NCBI RefSeq assembly: GCF_002943425.1
Contig: NZ_PTRA01000012.1
Coordinates: 1-48,743, forward strand
Direction of reading: 5' to 3'
Source: Siphonobacter curvatus
GTDB taxonomy: Bacteria > Bacteroidota > Bacteroidia > Cytophagales > Spirosomataceae
Length of the DNA: 48,743 nucleotides
Position 1 is the stretch's first letter, and each line of letters opens with the position of its first letter. The notes under the pieces are model-generated. The model had not been told where the DNA came from. It made no database searches and was given only the letters and a program-made list of their open reading frames with translations. Shown here one piece after another: positions 24,329-31,848 of this stretch. A program made the position numbers and the translations under genes.

Positions 24329-26220
24329 GTCGTATTTTGAGTGGCTTTGATAACGACCCGATGGGTAGGACGTAGATCTACGTTGGTTTTCGACGTAGGA
24401 ATACAGCCGGGGCAGTTGGCCGTCCAGGTAGCGGGATCATCCCAGTTACCCGACTGTGCCGAGGTATAAGACGTAATCACTTGTACAGGTTTGCTCGTTG
24501 TAGCCGTACAGCCGTAAATGTTCGTCGTCATTAAGTTGTAAGTACCCGTTTGACTAGCTGAAACATCGGCTAGTTGAATGGATTTCTGAGCAGACGTGTA
24601 GCCATTTGGGCCACTCCAGCTATAGTACGGAGCATCAGCAGCCGTCAGTCCGAGCGTGTGGCCCGCCGAAAGCGGCGTATTCCCATTAATGGTTGCAGTA
24701 ACCGTACCCAGTGAAGCAGGAACGATGATACGCGGCGAAACAATTACATTGCCCTTACTGTCGCTTACTTTCAACTGATACGTACCGGCCGTAAAATCGG
24801 CTGAGTTACCAGATGCTACGGAGTTCACGCCATTATTGTTTAGCGGATTTACCCACGTATACGAAGCCCATCCATCCTGACCTTTCACTCGCATCTGCGT
24901 ACTGCTCAAACACGAAGGGTACAGGCGAGCCGGAGCCAAAGCCGCGTACGGAGTAGCCTGCGAACGAATGTTAGCCGCATCCAGAGCATCCGCCCAAGCT
25001 TTAGCTAAAAGCAGAAGCCCCTGACCTTTGAAGTGAACATCTACGGCATCACGGTACTCGGGACCGTGAATATCATCCGTAGCTGGTCCAGCAAAGATTT
25101 GCTTGGTAGGATTAATCAGGGCGTTCTGAGCACTAATAATCGTTGGACTGTTAATACTGGGGCCGGATAAGTTCGTACGGTCGAAGTATCGACTGGCTCG
25201 GGAAATGACCCAAGGAAGATTTTCTTTCCCCGAATTTGACCGACTGGCAGTAATAACCGCATTCCAGTTCGATACATAGGTTTCTTGAGAAGTATTGGCA
25301 AAATTATCCGTTTCACCCTGGTGGAGCAGTACGGCCCGAACGCCATATTGCGAGGCGTAATTATTCAGACTGACCCGCAAATTGCCGTAAGGCTGTCCTT
25401 TGGGATAAGGGTAGCTAAACACAGGATTTAAGGCGGGGTCTTGCGAAGGATCGATACTTGTGAACCAGTTTACACTGCCCGTACCCGACCAGCCGCCCTG
25501 GAAAAAGGCGACAGGCACTCGCCAACGTTGCACCAACAGATCACCTAAAGCTCCCCAGCACCAAGCCGAGAGTCCGAAAGGAGCTAAGGTAGTGGTAGCG
25601 TCCAGGTGAACAAACTCGGGGGTAGCTACTTTGTCCTTAATGTTTGAATAACTCCAGGGGCCCCATTGATCAGGTTGGTTAGGATCTGGATTCTCGGTGA
25701 TTTTGTAGCCAATGCCTACTGCACTTACCTGATCATACGTTGCTGAAGGACCCGTATTGTCAGGGTCCGCAATTCCAGTGGCATTCGACTGACCGGCAAT
25801 TACGAACACTTCACCAACGCCAACTTTTGATAACGTAGTTTCTTGTCCCAGTAAGGAACCATTCTGGTAAGCCCGTACTTTGAGGTCATACCAGCCACCT
25901 TTGGCCGTAACTGAACCCTGAAAATAGCCATTGGAGGGAGTACTGGTGGTGTTGCCAGGGTACGTCCACAAGGTTTGCCATTGCGTATCGACGGCATCGT
26001 TAGGCCCAATCGAACCGCCCGCCGGAATCGGTACTAAGCGTACTTCAATCCGCTCTACTTTTTCCGTATAAACACCCGCTACATGTACAGAAGCTTGGTT
26101 GGATAAATCACGCTGAAAAACCGCTCGCGTGGTGGGAAAAGTAATGCTTAACTGGGCTAAACTTTGGTGATACGTAAGGATGAAAAAGAGCAGACTAGCT
26201 AATTTGTAAAGATGTTTCAT
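24313..26220 (-). CDS. Secreted SGNH/sialate O-acetylesterase-like protein with Ig-like C-terminus
   Basis: 635 residues from ATG 26218-26220, which starts the signal peptide (ends QSLAQ); the open frame reaches 14 codons higher, but that adds nothing plausible. Residues 25-135 look like a beta-sandwich. The esterase core has the block GQSN (nucleophile Ser145), HQGE at 300-303, and an acid/His region DDIHGPEYRDAVDVHF near 382-397, as in sialate O-acetylesterase-type hydrolases. Residues about 420-590 appear to be two Ig/PKD-like domains. The last 40 residues begin another repeat of the GNWDDPATW type but stop early. Probably removes acyl groups from a polysaccharide outside the cell. Confidence 0.8.
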   Translation of the reverse strand: MKHLYKLASLLFFILTYHQSLAQLSITFPTTRAVFQRDLSNQASVHVAGVYTEKVERIEVRLVPIPAGGSIGPNDAVDTQWQTLWTYPGNTTSTPSNGYFQGSVTAKGGWYDLKVRAYQNGSLLGQETTLSKVGVGEVFVIAGQSNATGIADPDNTGPSATYDQVSAVGIGYKITENPDPNQPDQWGPWSYSNIKDKVATPEFVHLDATTTLAPFGLSAWCWGALGDLLVQRWRVPVAFFQGGWSGTGSVNWFTSIDPSQDPALNPVFSYPYPKGQPYGNLRVSLNNYASQYGVRAVLLHQGETDNFANTSQETYVSNWNAVITASRSNSGKENLPWVISRASRYFDRTNLSGPSINSPTIISAQNALINPTKQIFAGPATDDIHGPEYRDAVDVHFKGQGLLLLAKAWADALDAANIRSQATPYAALAPARLYPSCLSSTQMRVKGQDGWASYTWVNPLNNNGVNSVASGNSADFTAGTYQLKVSDSKGNVIVSPRIIVPASLGTVTATINGNTPLSAGHTLGLTAADAPYYSWSGPNGYTSAQKSIQLADVSASQTGTYNLMTTNIYGCTATTSKPVQVITSYTSAQSGNWDDPATWTANCPGCIPTSKTNVDLRPTHRVVIKATQNTTAPNP

Positions 26221-26277
26221 AAAGGACAAACCAATTCGATGGGTGGGTAAAAATACAGACAAACGCCTGAATAAAAG

Positions 26278-27012
26278 CTATAAATCTAAACGAATAATTT
26301 GCTTTTCCTGTAATAAATTCATTTGGTGATAACGCAAGTATAATTGAGCTAATACAACAACATCTTCCCGGCAATACTGTGCAATAGAAAGTAGTCCATC
26401 GTGATGATAGTACGAGGTATTAACTTCACTCCCCGACAGGGTATCCTTACTGGACGGAATGCCGAACAAAGCCGCCAATAATTCGAGGCTGGTGTAGTTT
26501 TTAAAATCGCCAAATTTCCAGTAATCCATGGTATCCAGATGAGGGGAGTTATAGCGTTTCCAATGCGTATTCCAGAGCGATCGAGGAATGGATATGCCGT
26601 GAATCATCATCCGCCGGCAAAGGTAAGGGTAATCAAATTCGCGGCCATTATGGGCACAAAGAATCAAATTACGGGGATATCGCTTTTCGATCAGCGTGCA
26701 AAATTGGCGAAGTACGCTGGCTTCATCATGACCATGAATGGTACGAACCCGGAAGGTAGGCTCATCCGCTTCCTCCCAGTGGGAAAAGCCTAATCCGATG
26801 ACGATAATTTTACCGAATTCTGCGTAAACGGCGGGCCGGTCAAAGTATAACTCTGCGTCTGTACAACCTTCCGTTGTGCGAATTCGGCTCGCTTTTCGTA
26901 GCCATTCTTTCTGTAATCGTTCAGATACTAACTCCAGCGAGGATTCGCCCGAAACGGTTTCTATATCAATGAATGAAAGAGGTTTGACCGAAGATTGAAA
27001 GGTAGCATTCAT
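26278..27012 (-). CDS. DEDDy 3'-5' exonuclease, PolB-exonuclease-like
   Basis: 244 residues from ATG 27010-27012; the extra 35 codons upstream lack exonuclease character. The first acidic motif is FIDIETV (Asp16, Glu18), the second is LCAHNGREFDYPYL, and the third is YCREDVVVL, the Tyr-x3-Asp form that defines the DEDDy group. A conserved middle section (HLDTMDYWKFGDFKNYTSLE) fits the stand-alone family resembling the exonuclease domain of B-family DNA polymerases. It should degrade single-stranded DNA or RNA ends with two metal ions. It lacks a polymerase domain. It is followed 57 bases later by the secreted esterase gene; a functional link is unlikely. Confidence 0.85.
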   Translation of the reverse strand: MNATFQSSVKPLSFIDIETVSGESSLELVSERLQKEWLRKASRIRTTEGCTDAELYFDRPAVYAEFGKIIVIGLGFSHWEEADEPTFRVRTIHGHDEASVLRQFCTLIEKRYPRNLILCAHNGREFDYPYLCRRMMIHGISIPRSLWNTHWKRYNSPHLDTMDYWKFGDFKNYTSLELLAALFGIPSSKDTLSGSEVNTSYYHHDGLLSIAQYCREDVVVLAQLYLRYHQMNLLQEKQIIRLDL

Positions 27013-27115
27013 AAGCGAGCATCGAGGGATGGCTTCTAAATTACACACCAAGCTCCTACCTTCATTCATCCAATGAGCGAACGGTACAGTGAATAAACTT
27101 CCGGGAAGTGAGTAC

Positions 27116-27153
27116 AAAAAAACGCGGACCTTACCATCGTAAAATCCGCGTTT
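27116..27153 (-). terminator. Terminator of the lipB-27173 unit
   Basis: AAACGCGGA and TCCGCGTTT arms with a 16-base loop; the minus-strand transcript continues into T7. It lies 20 bases past the 27173 stop. Confidence 0.8.
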
Positions 27154-27172
27154 CTTAAAACCTGAAAAAACT

Positions 27173-27586
27173 TTATTCGTGCAGAATACCTTCCTGTGCT
27201 AATTGGTTGATTTGAATCAAATTAGCTTCGTCCAGACTACCCGGTACGAAAATAAACCGCTTGTCGTAAACCTGATTGTCGATGAAATAACTCACCCAAT
27301 ATTCATTGGTTAAATGAAATACCGACGAATCAATGGGCTCAATCGGCTGATGACTATGGGCGGGAACTTCCTGGAAAAAATGGCGTAATGTTGACGTTTC
27401 CTGGGCTTCTTCACCCTGATGCTGGGGTTTACTATAGCCACGAGAAGTTACAAAAACGTTTTGAATAGCTTTGTCATTTCGGTTGAGTAAGTACACCCGC
27501 CAGGCAACTTCATTGAATTCGTTCACTTCACGGGCTATGGCTACTTTTACCCCTTCTACGGGTAAAAATGGAATGTCTTTTTTCAT
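27173..27586 (-). CDS. Conserved hypothetical protein, 137 aa
   Basis: Begins MKKDIPFLPVEGVKVAIARE and looks beta-rich throughout (VAWRVYLLNRNDKAIQNVFV, STLRHFFQEVPAHSHQPIEP, EYWVSYFIDNQVYDKRFIFV). The pattern resembles small single-domain Bacteroidota proteins of unknown function; I cannot name the family. No signal peptide or membrane segment. It lies 25 bases after lipB on the same strand and precedes a strong terminator, so the two are likely co-transcribed. Confidence 0.75.
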   Translation of the reverse strand: MKKDIPFLPVEGVKVAIAREVNEFNEVAWRVYLLNRNDKAIQNVFVTSRGYSKPQHQGEEAQETSTLRHFFQEVPAHSHQPIEPIDSSVFHLTNEYWVSYFIDNQVYDKRFIFVPGSLDEANLIQINQLAQEGILHE

Positions 27587-27611
27587 GGGAATGAATGGTT
27601 TTATTGGTTAC

Positions 27612-28343
27612 TCAAACGGTCGGTGTGGTGAGCGATTCTTCGACAAAAACCATTTCGAACAAATCGGCCAGATGAGCTTTTAATCGCTGCGAAACTTCCT
27701 GGAAATCGAGGGAATGTCCCAGCTCTTTCGCTAGGGAGGTTACTTCTTTTCCCTCCAAACCACAAGGTACAATATACTCGAAAAAAGCCAGGTCATTATT
27801 TACATTCAGAGCAAAACCGTGCATGGTTACCCAGCGGCTGGCTTTTACGCCCATCGCACAGATTTTCCGGGGATTTTTCTGTTCGATATAATCCAGCCAC
27901 ACGCCCGTCATACCCGGAATGCGGCCCGCCTCCAGGCCATAATCCGCACAGGTACGAATGATGGCCTCTTCCAGCGTTCGCATGTACCAGTGAATATCGG
28001 GCTTGAAATTATCCAGATCCAGAATGGGGTAACCTACTAATTGACCCGGACCGTGATACGTAATATCACCGCCCCGATTGATTTTGTAGTACTGAATGCC
28101 GAGCTGTTCCAGCTTCTGTTCATCCTCCAGCAGATGTTCGGGTTTGCCACTTTTACCGAGCGTAAATACAGGAGGATGCTGCACAAAAAGAAGGTAATTA
28201 TTCGTGGGCAGTTGCTCCTCTACTGCAGCTTGCCGATTCTGAACCTTACGGGCTACGGTAGCGGCTAGCAGCTCTTCCTGGGCGTCCCAAGCCGACTGAT
28301 AGTCCCGAAGGCCCCAGTCCTGAAAAATCACTTGCTTATTCAT
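27612..28343 (-). CDS. lipB: Octanoyl-[acyl carrier protein]:protein N-octanoyltransferase
   Basis: 243 residues. It moves octanoate from acyl carrier protein to lipoyl domains, the first step of lipoic acid synthesis. The signature RGGDITYHGPGQLVGYPI is complete. The catalytic pair is Cys194 (in IVPCGLEGKEVTSL) and Lys160 (in RKICAMGVKASRW), and the TMHGFALNV strand follows. The length is typical. Residues 35-50 carry a short extra stretch common in this phylum. lipA is not adjacent. Confidence 0.96.
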   Translation of the reverse strand: MNKQVIFQDWGLRDYQSAWDAQEELLAATVARKVQNRQAAVEEQLPTNNYLLFVQHPPVFTLGKSGKPEHLLEDEQKLEQLGIQYYKINRGGDITYHGPGQLVGYPILDLDNFKPDIHWYMRTLEEAIIRTCADYGLEAGRIPGMTGVWLDYIEQKNPRKICAMGVKASRWVTMHGFALNVNNDLAFFEYIVPCGLEGKEVTSLAKELGHSLDFQEVSQRLKAHLADLFEMVFVEESLTTPTV

Positions 28344-28424
28344 GAATACGCTTAAAATTCATTCTAAAGGTAACAAGAAGCCCGTAGATATAATTCCCTA
28401 CTTGAGCCTAAGCTCCTTATCGTT

Positions 28425-28469
28425 AAAAAAGTGATGCGATGCACCCAAAGAAGCTTTGAATGCATCGCA
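28425..28469 (-). terminator. Terminator of the sulfite reductase-cobA operon
   Basis: Minus-strand hairpin TGCGATGCA/TGCATCGCA with an inner stem CAAAG/CTTTG, followed by TCAC and then T6. It lies about 125 bases after cobA and before lipB. Confidence 0.7.
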
Positions 28470-28594
28470 CGTATAGTAACTAACTGTAAAGTTTGATTAG
28501 GTTTAAGATTCAAGCCTATGAAAGGGAGCCGGTAAAATCCCTAAGGGTACCATACTCCAAGGCTTGGGGTTTCAACCTCGTGTAGCTTACCAAA

Positions 28595-29383
28595 TCAACC
28601 CCGCGTATCAAAAAATTGACCGTTTTGCAGAAATTCCTGCCAGTCGGTAGACGGCGTTGCCGAGCCGTACCGAACGACTTCGCCCAATACAATAACCGCC
28701 GGATTGGACAATTTCTGCTCCAAAGCCAGTCGAGGCAATTCCTGAGCGGTACCGATGGCAGTTCGTTGTTCGGCTGTTGTACCATTTTGCAAAATGGCTG
28801 CGGGTACATCCGCCCGGCCCATCTGTACGCAAAGGTCCGCAATTTCCTGAAGTTTGTTCATGCCCATCAGGACGACAATCGTAGCCGTTGAGCACAGAGC
28901 CAGACAGAGGTCGCGGGAGAGCGATCCATCCGTCTTGGTACCCGTAATGACCCAGAAGCTTTCACTCACGCCACGAGCCGTCATGGGAATACCGGCGTTG
29001 CCGGGCACGGCCAGGGCCGAAGACAAACCCGGTACGTAATCCGTTTCGATACCAAACGGGCGGGCATAGGCCAGCTCTTCCTGACCCCGTCCAAACACGT
29101 ACGGATCGCCCCCTTTCAGGCGGACCACATGCCCCGCCGCAAACGCTTTTTCCACGATCAGTTCATTGATCCAGTCCTGCGAATGGCTCTGGCCGGGGCG
29201 TTTGCCGACGTAGATTTTCTCCGTTTCAGCCGGACAATGTTCCAGTAAGACGGGATCAATCAGGGCGTCATACAAAACCACGTTGGCATTCTGTAGAGCC
29301 TTGACTGCTTTCAGCGTAATTAAATCGGGGTCACCCGGTCCTGCTCCGACAACGGTCAGTTTAGGGTTCGTTTTTCTGCTCAT
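28595..29383 (-). CDS. cobA: Uroporphyrinogen-III C-methyltransferase
   Basis: 262 residues from ATG 29381-29383 (MSRKTNPKLTVVGAGPGDPD); the open frame continues upstream into the sulfite reductase gene only by overlap. It uses S-adenosylmethionine to methylate uroporphyrinogen III at C2 and C7, making precorrin-2 for siroheme. The family motifs are present: VVGAGPGDPDLITLKA, VRLKGGDPYVFGRG, the GVSESF segment and MGMNKL. Only the methyltransferase is encoded; the dehydrogenase/ferrochelatase part is not fused. It starts 16 bases after the sulfite reductase stop, so it makes the cofactor for that enzyme from the same transcript. Confidence 0.95.
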   Translation of the reverse strand: MSRKTNPKLTVVGAGPGDPDLITLKAVKALQNANVVLYDALIDPVLLEHCPAETEKIYVGKRPGQSHSQDWINELIVEKAFAAGHVVRLKGGDPYVFGRGQEELAYARPFGIETDYVPGLSSALAVPGNAGIPMTARGVSESFWVITGTKTDGSLSRDLCLALCSTATIVVLMGMNKLQEIADLCVQMGRADVPAAILQNGTTAEQRTAIGTAQELPRLALEQKLSNPAVIVLGEVVRYGSATPSTDWQEFLQNGQFFDTRG

Positions 29384-29399
29384 TCGTAGTAATCGCGTC

Positions 29400-31490
29400 T
29401 CAGGCTTTAGCCGCAACCGCTTCTTCGCGGAACGCCTTCGCCCGTTGAAGAAAATCCAGAGCCTCTCCCAGAAAACGCTCGGCGAACTCCGGCGAGGGTT
29501 CCTGTTGATTAATCTGTAGTACTCGTTCCGTAAAGGTTTGACCGGCGAACGAGAATTCGCCGCTTTCCACAAATTGCTTGTCAAATTCTTTAATGACCGC
29601 ATGTTGCGTACTTACGCTAACGCTCTTGTCCAGTAACAGAGCTTTCGCTCCCGAGACAAAAACGCTGTAGCTATAGTAGATCGAATCGGCGTAGCGACCT
29701 TCTTTCAAGGCTTGCTCGGCCCAATCGAATTTCTCTTCGGTTTCGAAAAGCAGCGTAGCCACCAGATCGATAATCACGCTGGCACATTCACCTACGCCAA
29801 TTTCCGTAGCAAAAGATTCGGTTTGACCCCAGTCTACAAAATCGCTGTCAACCACTGTGGAGAGATCCGTCAGCGGTTTCAGAATGCCGTAGAAGTATTT
29901 TTCACCCTGACGATCGTAGTAATCATTGAAATACTCGCCGTCATTAGCGTTTTGTTCGTAATCATTCAGAATCCAACGCAGGGCTTGCGGACCACGTTTC
30001 GACGGAATCTTAATGACTTTATCAGCTACCCGACCCGAGCCATCGCCCAGCGTTCCACCACCCAGCAGAACCTGTAAAGCGGGCAATACACGTTTATCCG
30101 GAGCTTTCATCGAGCTGCCATGTAAACCAATCTGGGCCATGCTGTGCTGACCGCAGGCGTTCATACAGCCCGAGATTTTAATGAGAATGTCATTGTTGAA
30201 AATTAGGTCAGGAAATTCCTGCCCAATGACTTTTTCCAGTTCCAGTGAAATGGACGTCGAATCGGAAATGGCCAGGTTGCAGGTATCCGTACCGGGGCAG
30301 GCCGTGATGTTGGCCGTACTGTTCGCACCAGGTTGAGCCAACTCGTGAGCCGCCAGAATTTCGTAGACGCGGGGTAAATCTTCCGCTTTTACAAAACGGA
30401 ACAACAGGCCCTGGTTGATTGATACCCGAACATCGTTGGCAACGTAAGGCTCGATCTGTCCGATCAGGCTACGGCTGGTTTCGGAATGAATATTGCCCAG
30501 CGGTACGCGTACGAATACGCCGTAGTAGCCGCTCTGTTTTTGCGGGAATACGTTGGATTTCAACCATTGGTTGTAGACCTCGTCCGTTGCATACGCCAGT
30601 GACCCTGTCGGTACTTCCAGTGCAGCTTCTACTGGAGCTTCAATCGTATACGTTTTGGATTTCAGGGCGGTCCATTCTTCCGTAACCAGTCGCTTGAACT
30701 CATCGAAACCGATTTTAGCAATCAGGAATTTCAAACGAGCCTTATGACGGCTGTTGCGTTCGCCGTGACGATCGAAAATGCGTAAAACCGCTTCCACCGT
30801 CGGAATAAGCTGATCGACGGGTAAAAATTCGTGGTACAGGTGAGCCAATGCCGGTTGGGCACCTAGGCCGCCCCCCACCAGTACTTTAAAACCCCGCTGC
30901 CCATCCTTGATTTTAGGAACAAAGCCTAAATCGTGCATATAGGACAGGGCCGTATCGGCGTCGGAGCTGGAGAAGGAAATCTTGAATTTCCGGCCCATCT
31001 CCTGACAAATCGGATTTCGAAGGAAATAACGGAAAGTAGCATCCGCGTAAGGCGTGACGTCGAAGGGCTCCTGCGGATCAATACCCGCCGTTGGTGAGGC
31101 CGTTACGTTCCGTACGGTATTTCCGCAGGCTTCGCGAAGGGTAATGTCATCCTGTTCGAGTTTGGCCCAGAGTTCGGGCGTACGATCCAGGCTAACGAAG
31201 TGAATCTGAATATCTTGACGCGTTGTTAGGTGCAGATTTCCCGTGGAATATTCGTCCGAAATATCCGCAATGCGTTTCCACTGGTTAAACGTCATTTTGC
31301 CGTAGGGCAATTTGATACGAACCATCTGAACGCCCTGTTGCCGCTGACCGTATACTCCCCGGGCCAGACGCAGGCTTCTAAACTTTTCCTCGTGAATTTT
31401 TCCCTCCCGGAAAAGGCGGATTTTTCGCTCTAAATCGACGATATCTTTTTCTACGAGGGGATTCTCCAGTTCGGTACGGAAACTTTGCAT
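29400..31490 (-). CDS. Siroheme-dependent nitrite/sulfite reductase with C-terminal helical (HEPN-like) extension
   Basis: 696 residues. Two duplicated ferredoxin-like/siroheme domains bind a coupled 4Fe-4S/siroheme centre. The four cluster cysteines are Cys398 and Cys404 (ACPGTDTCNLA) and Cys442 and Cys446 (SGCMNACGQH). Substrate arginines are probably in TGNLHLTTRQD and in REACGNTVRNV. Pairing with cobA suggests assimilatory sulfite reduction, though nitrite reduction cannot be excluded. Residues about 560-690, beyond the usual end, form a helical domain (DWAEQALKEGRYADSIYYSY, SGAKALLLDK) that resembles HEPN proteins. The start ATG 31488 is preceded by a clear promoter. No sulfate-activation genes are in the window. 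Confidence 0.92.
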   Translation of the reverse strand: MQSFRTELENPLVEKDIVDLERKIRLFREGKIHEEKFRSLRLARGVYGQRQQGVQMVRIKLPYGKMTFNQWKRIADISDEYSTGNLHLTTRQDIQIHFVSLDRTPELWAKLEQDDITLREACGNTVRNVTASPTAGIDPQEPFDVTPYADATFRYFLRNPICQEMGRKFKISFSSSDADTALSYMHDLGFVPKIKDGQRGFKVLVGGGLGAQPALAHLYHEFLPVDQLIPTVEAVLRIFDRHGERNSRHKARLKFLIAKIGFDEFKRLVTEEWTALKSKTYTIEAPVEAALEVPTGSLAYATDEVYNQWLKSNVFPQKQSGYYGVFVRVPLGNIHSETSRSLIGQIEPYVANDVRVSINQGLLFRFVKAEDLPRVYEILAAHELAQPGANSTANITACPGTDTCNLAISDSTSISLELEKVIGQEFPDLIFNNDILIKISGCMNACGQHSMAQIGLHGSSMKAPDKRVLPALQVLLGGGTLGDGSGRVADKVIKIPSKRGPQALRWILNDYEQNANDGEYFNDYYDRQGEKYFYGILKPLTDLSTVVDSDFVDWGQTESFATEIGVGECASVIIDLVATLLFETEEKFDWAEQALKEGRYADSIYYSYSVFVSGAKALLLDKSVSVSTQHAVIKEFDKQFVESGEFSFAGQTFTERVLQINQQEPSPEFAERFLGEALDFLQRAKAFREEAVAAKA

Positions 31491-31536
31491 GGCTCTGAGA
31501 AGTCTTTTATTCTATCGAATAACTAGAATTAGCCTA

Positions 31537-31568
31537 CAAACGTAGGACTCTTATGCGTAACGGCCAAA
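31537..31568 (-). promoter_or_regulatory. Promoter of the sulfite reductase-cobA operon
   Basis: Minus strand: TTTG (31568-31565), 20-base spacer, TACGTTTG (31544-31537), both consensus. Leader about 40 bases. Confidence 0.78.
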
Positions 31569-31791
31569 CCCGCGTACGAAAATTTTAGTGCCTTTTACGC
31601 CCGATTTATTCTGAAAAACAATTGCTTATCCGCCGCCCGTTCAGCGGTGCTTGGGGCGTAAGTAGTCCTTAAAGATAAACTAGCCATAAACGCTTGGCAT
31701 ATCTACTTAATACCCCCGTTCATCGATGAATTTATGAAAAGAGTCCTACTGCCCCCGTTCACCACTAAACTTCCACCACTCCAGGCAATCT
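31569..31791. other. Divergent intergenic region, no further gene
   Basis: Between the sulfite reductase promoter and the leader ORF. CCCCCGTTCA occurs twice (31713-31722 and 31752-31761), 39 bases apart. No promoter for the rightward gene could be fixed. Confidence 0.35.
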
Positions 31792-31848
31792 ATGAGACAA
31801 TTCTTTACGAGCCTTCTAGCCAGCACCGCCGCGTGCGATAGACAATGA
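31792..31848 (+). CDS. 18-codon leader ORF overlapping the barrel-protein gene
   Basis: ATG at 31792 gives MRQFFTSLLASTAACDRQ and a TGA at 31846-31848. The stop overlaps the next gene's ATG (31845) as ATGA, the classic arrangement for translational coupling. The peptide resembles a short signal-like sequence with one Cys near the end. It may regulate translation of the downstream gene, or be a chance short ORF. Nothing else of this kind is seen in the window. Confidence 0.4.
   Translation: MRQFFTSLLASTAACDRQ

Noticed and set aside
28425-28469. Hairpin upstream of lipB as a riboswitch or attenuator
   Set aside because: The T6 run on the minus strand and the position after cobA fit a terminator better.
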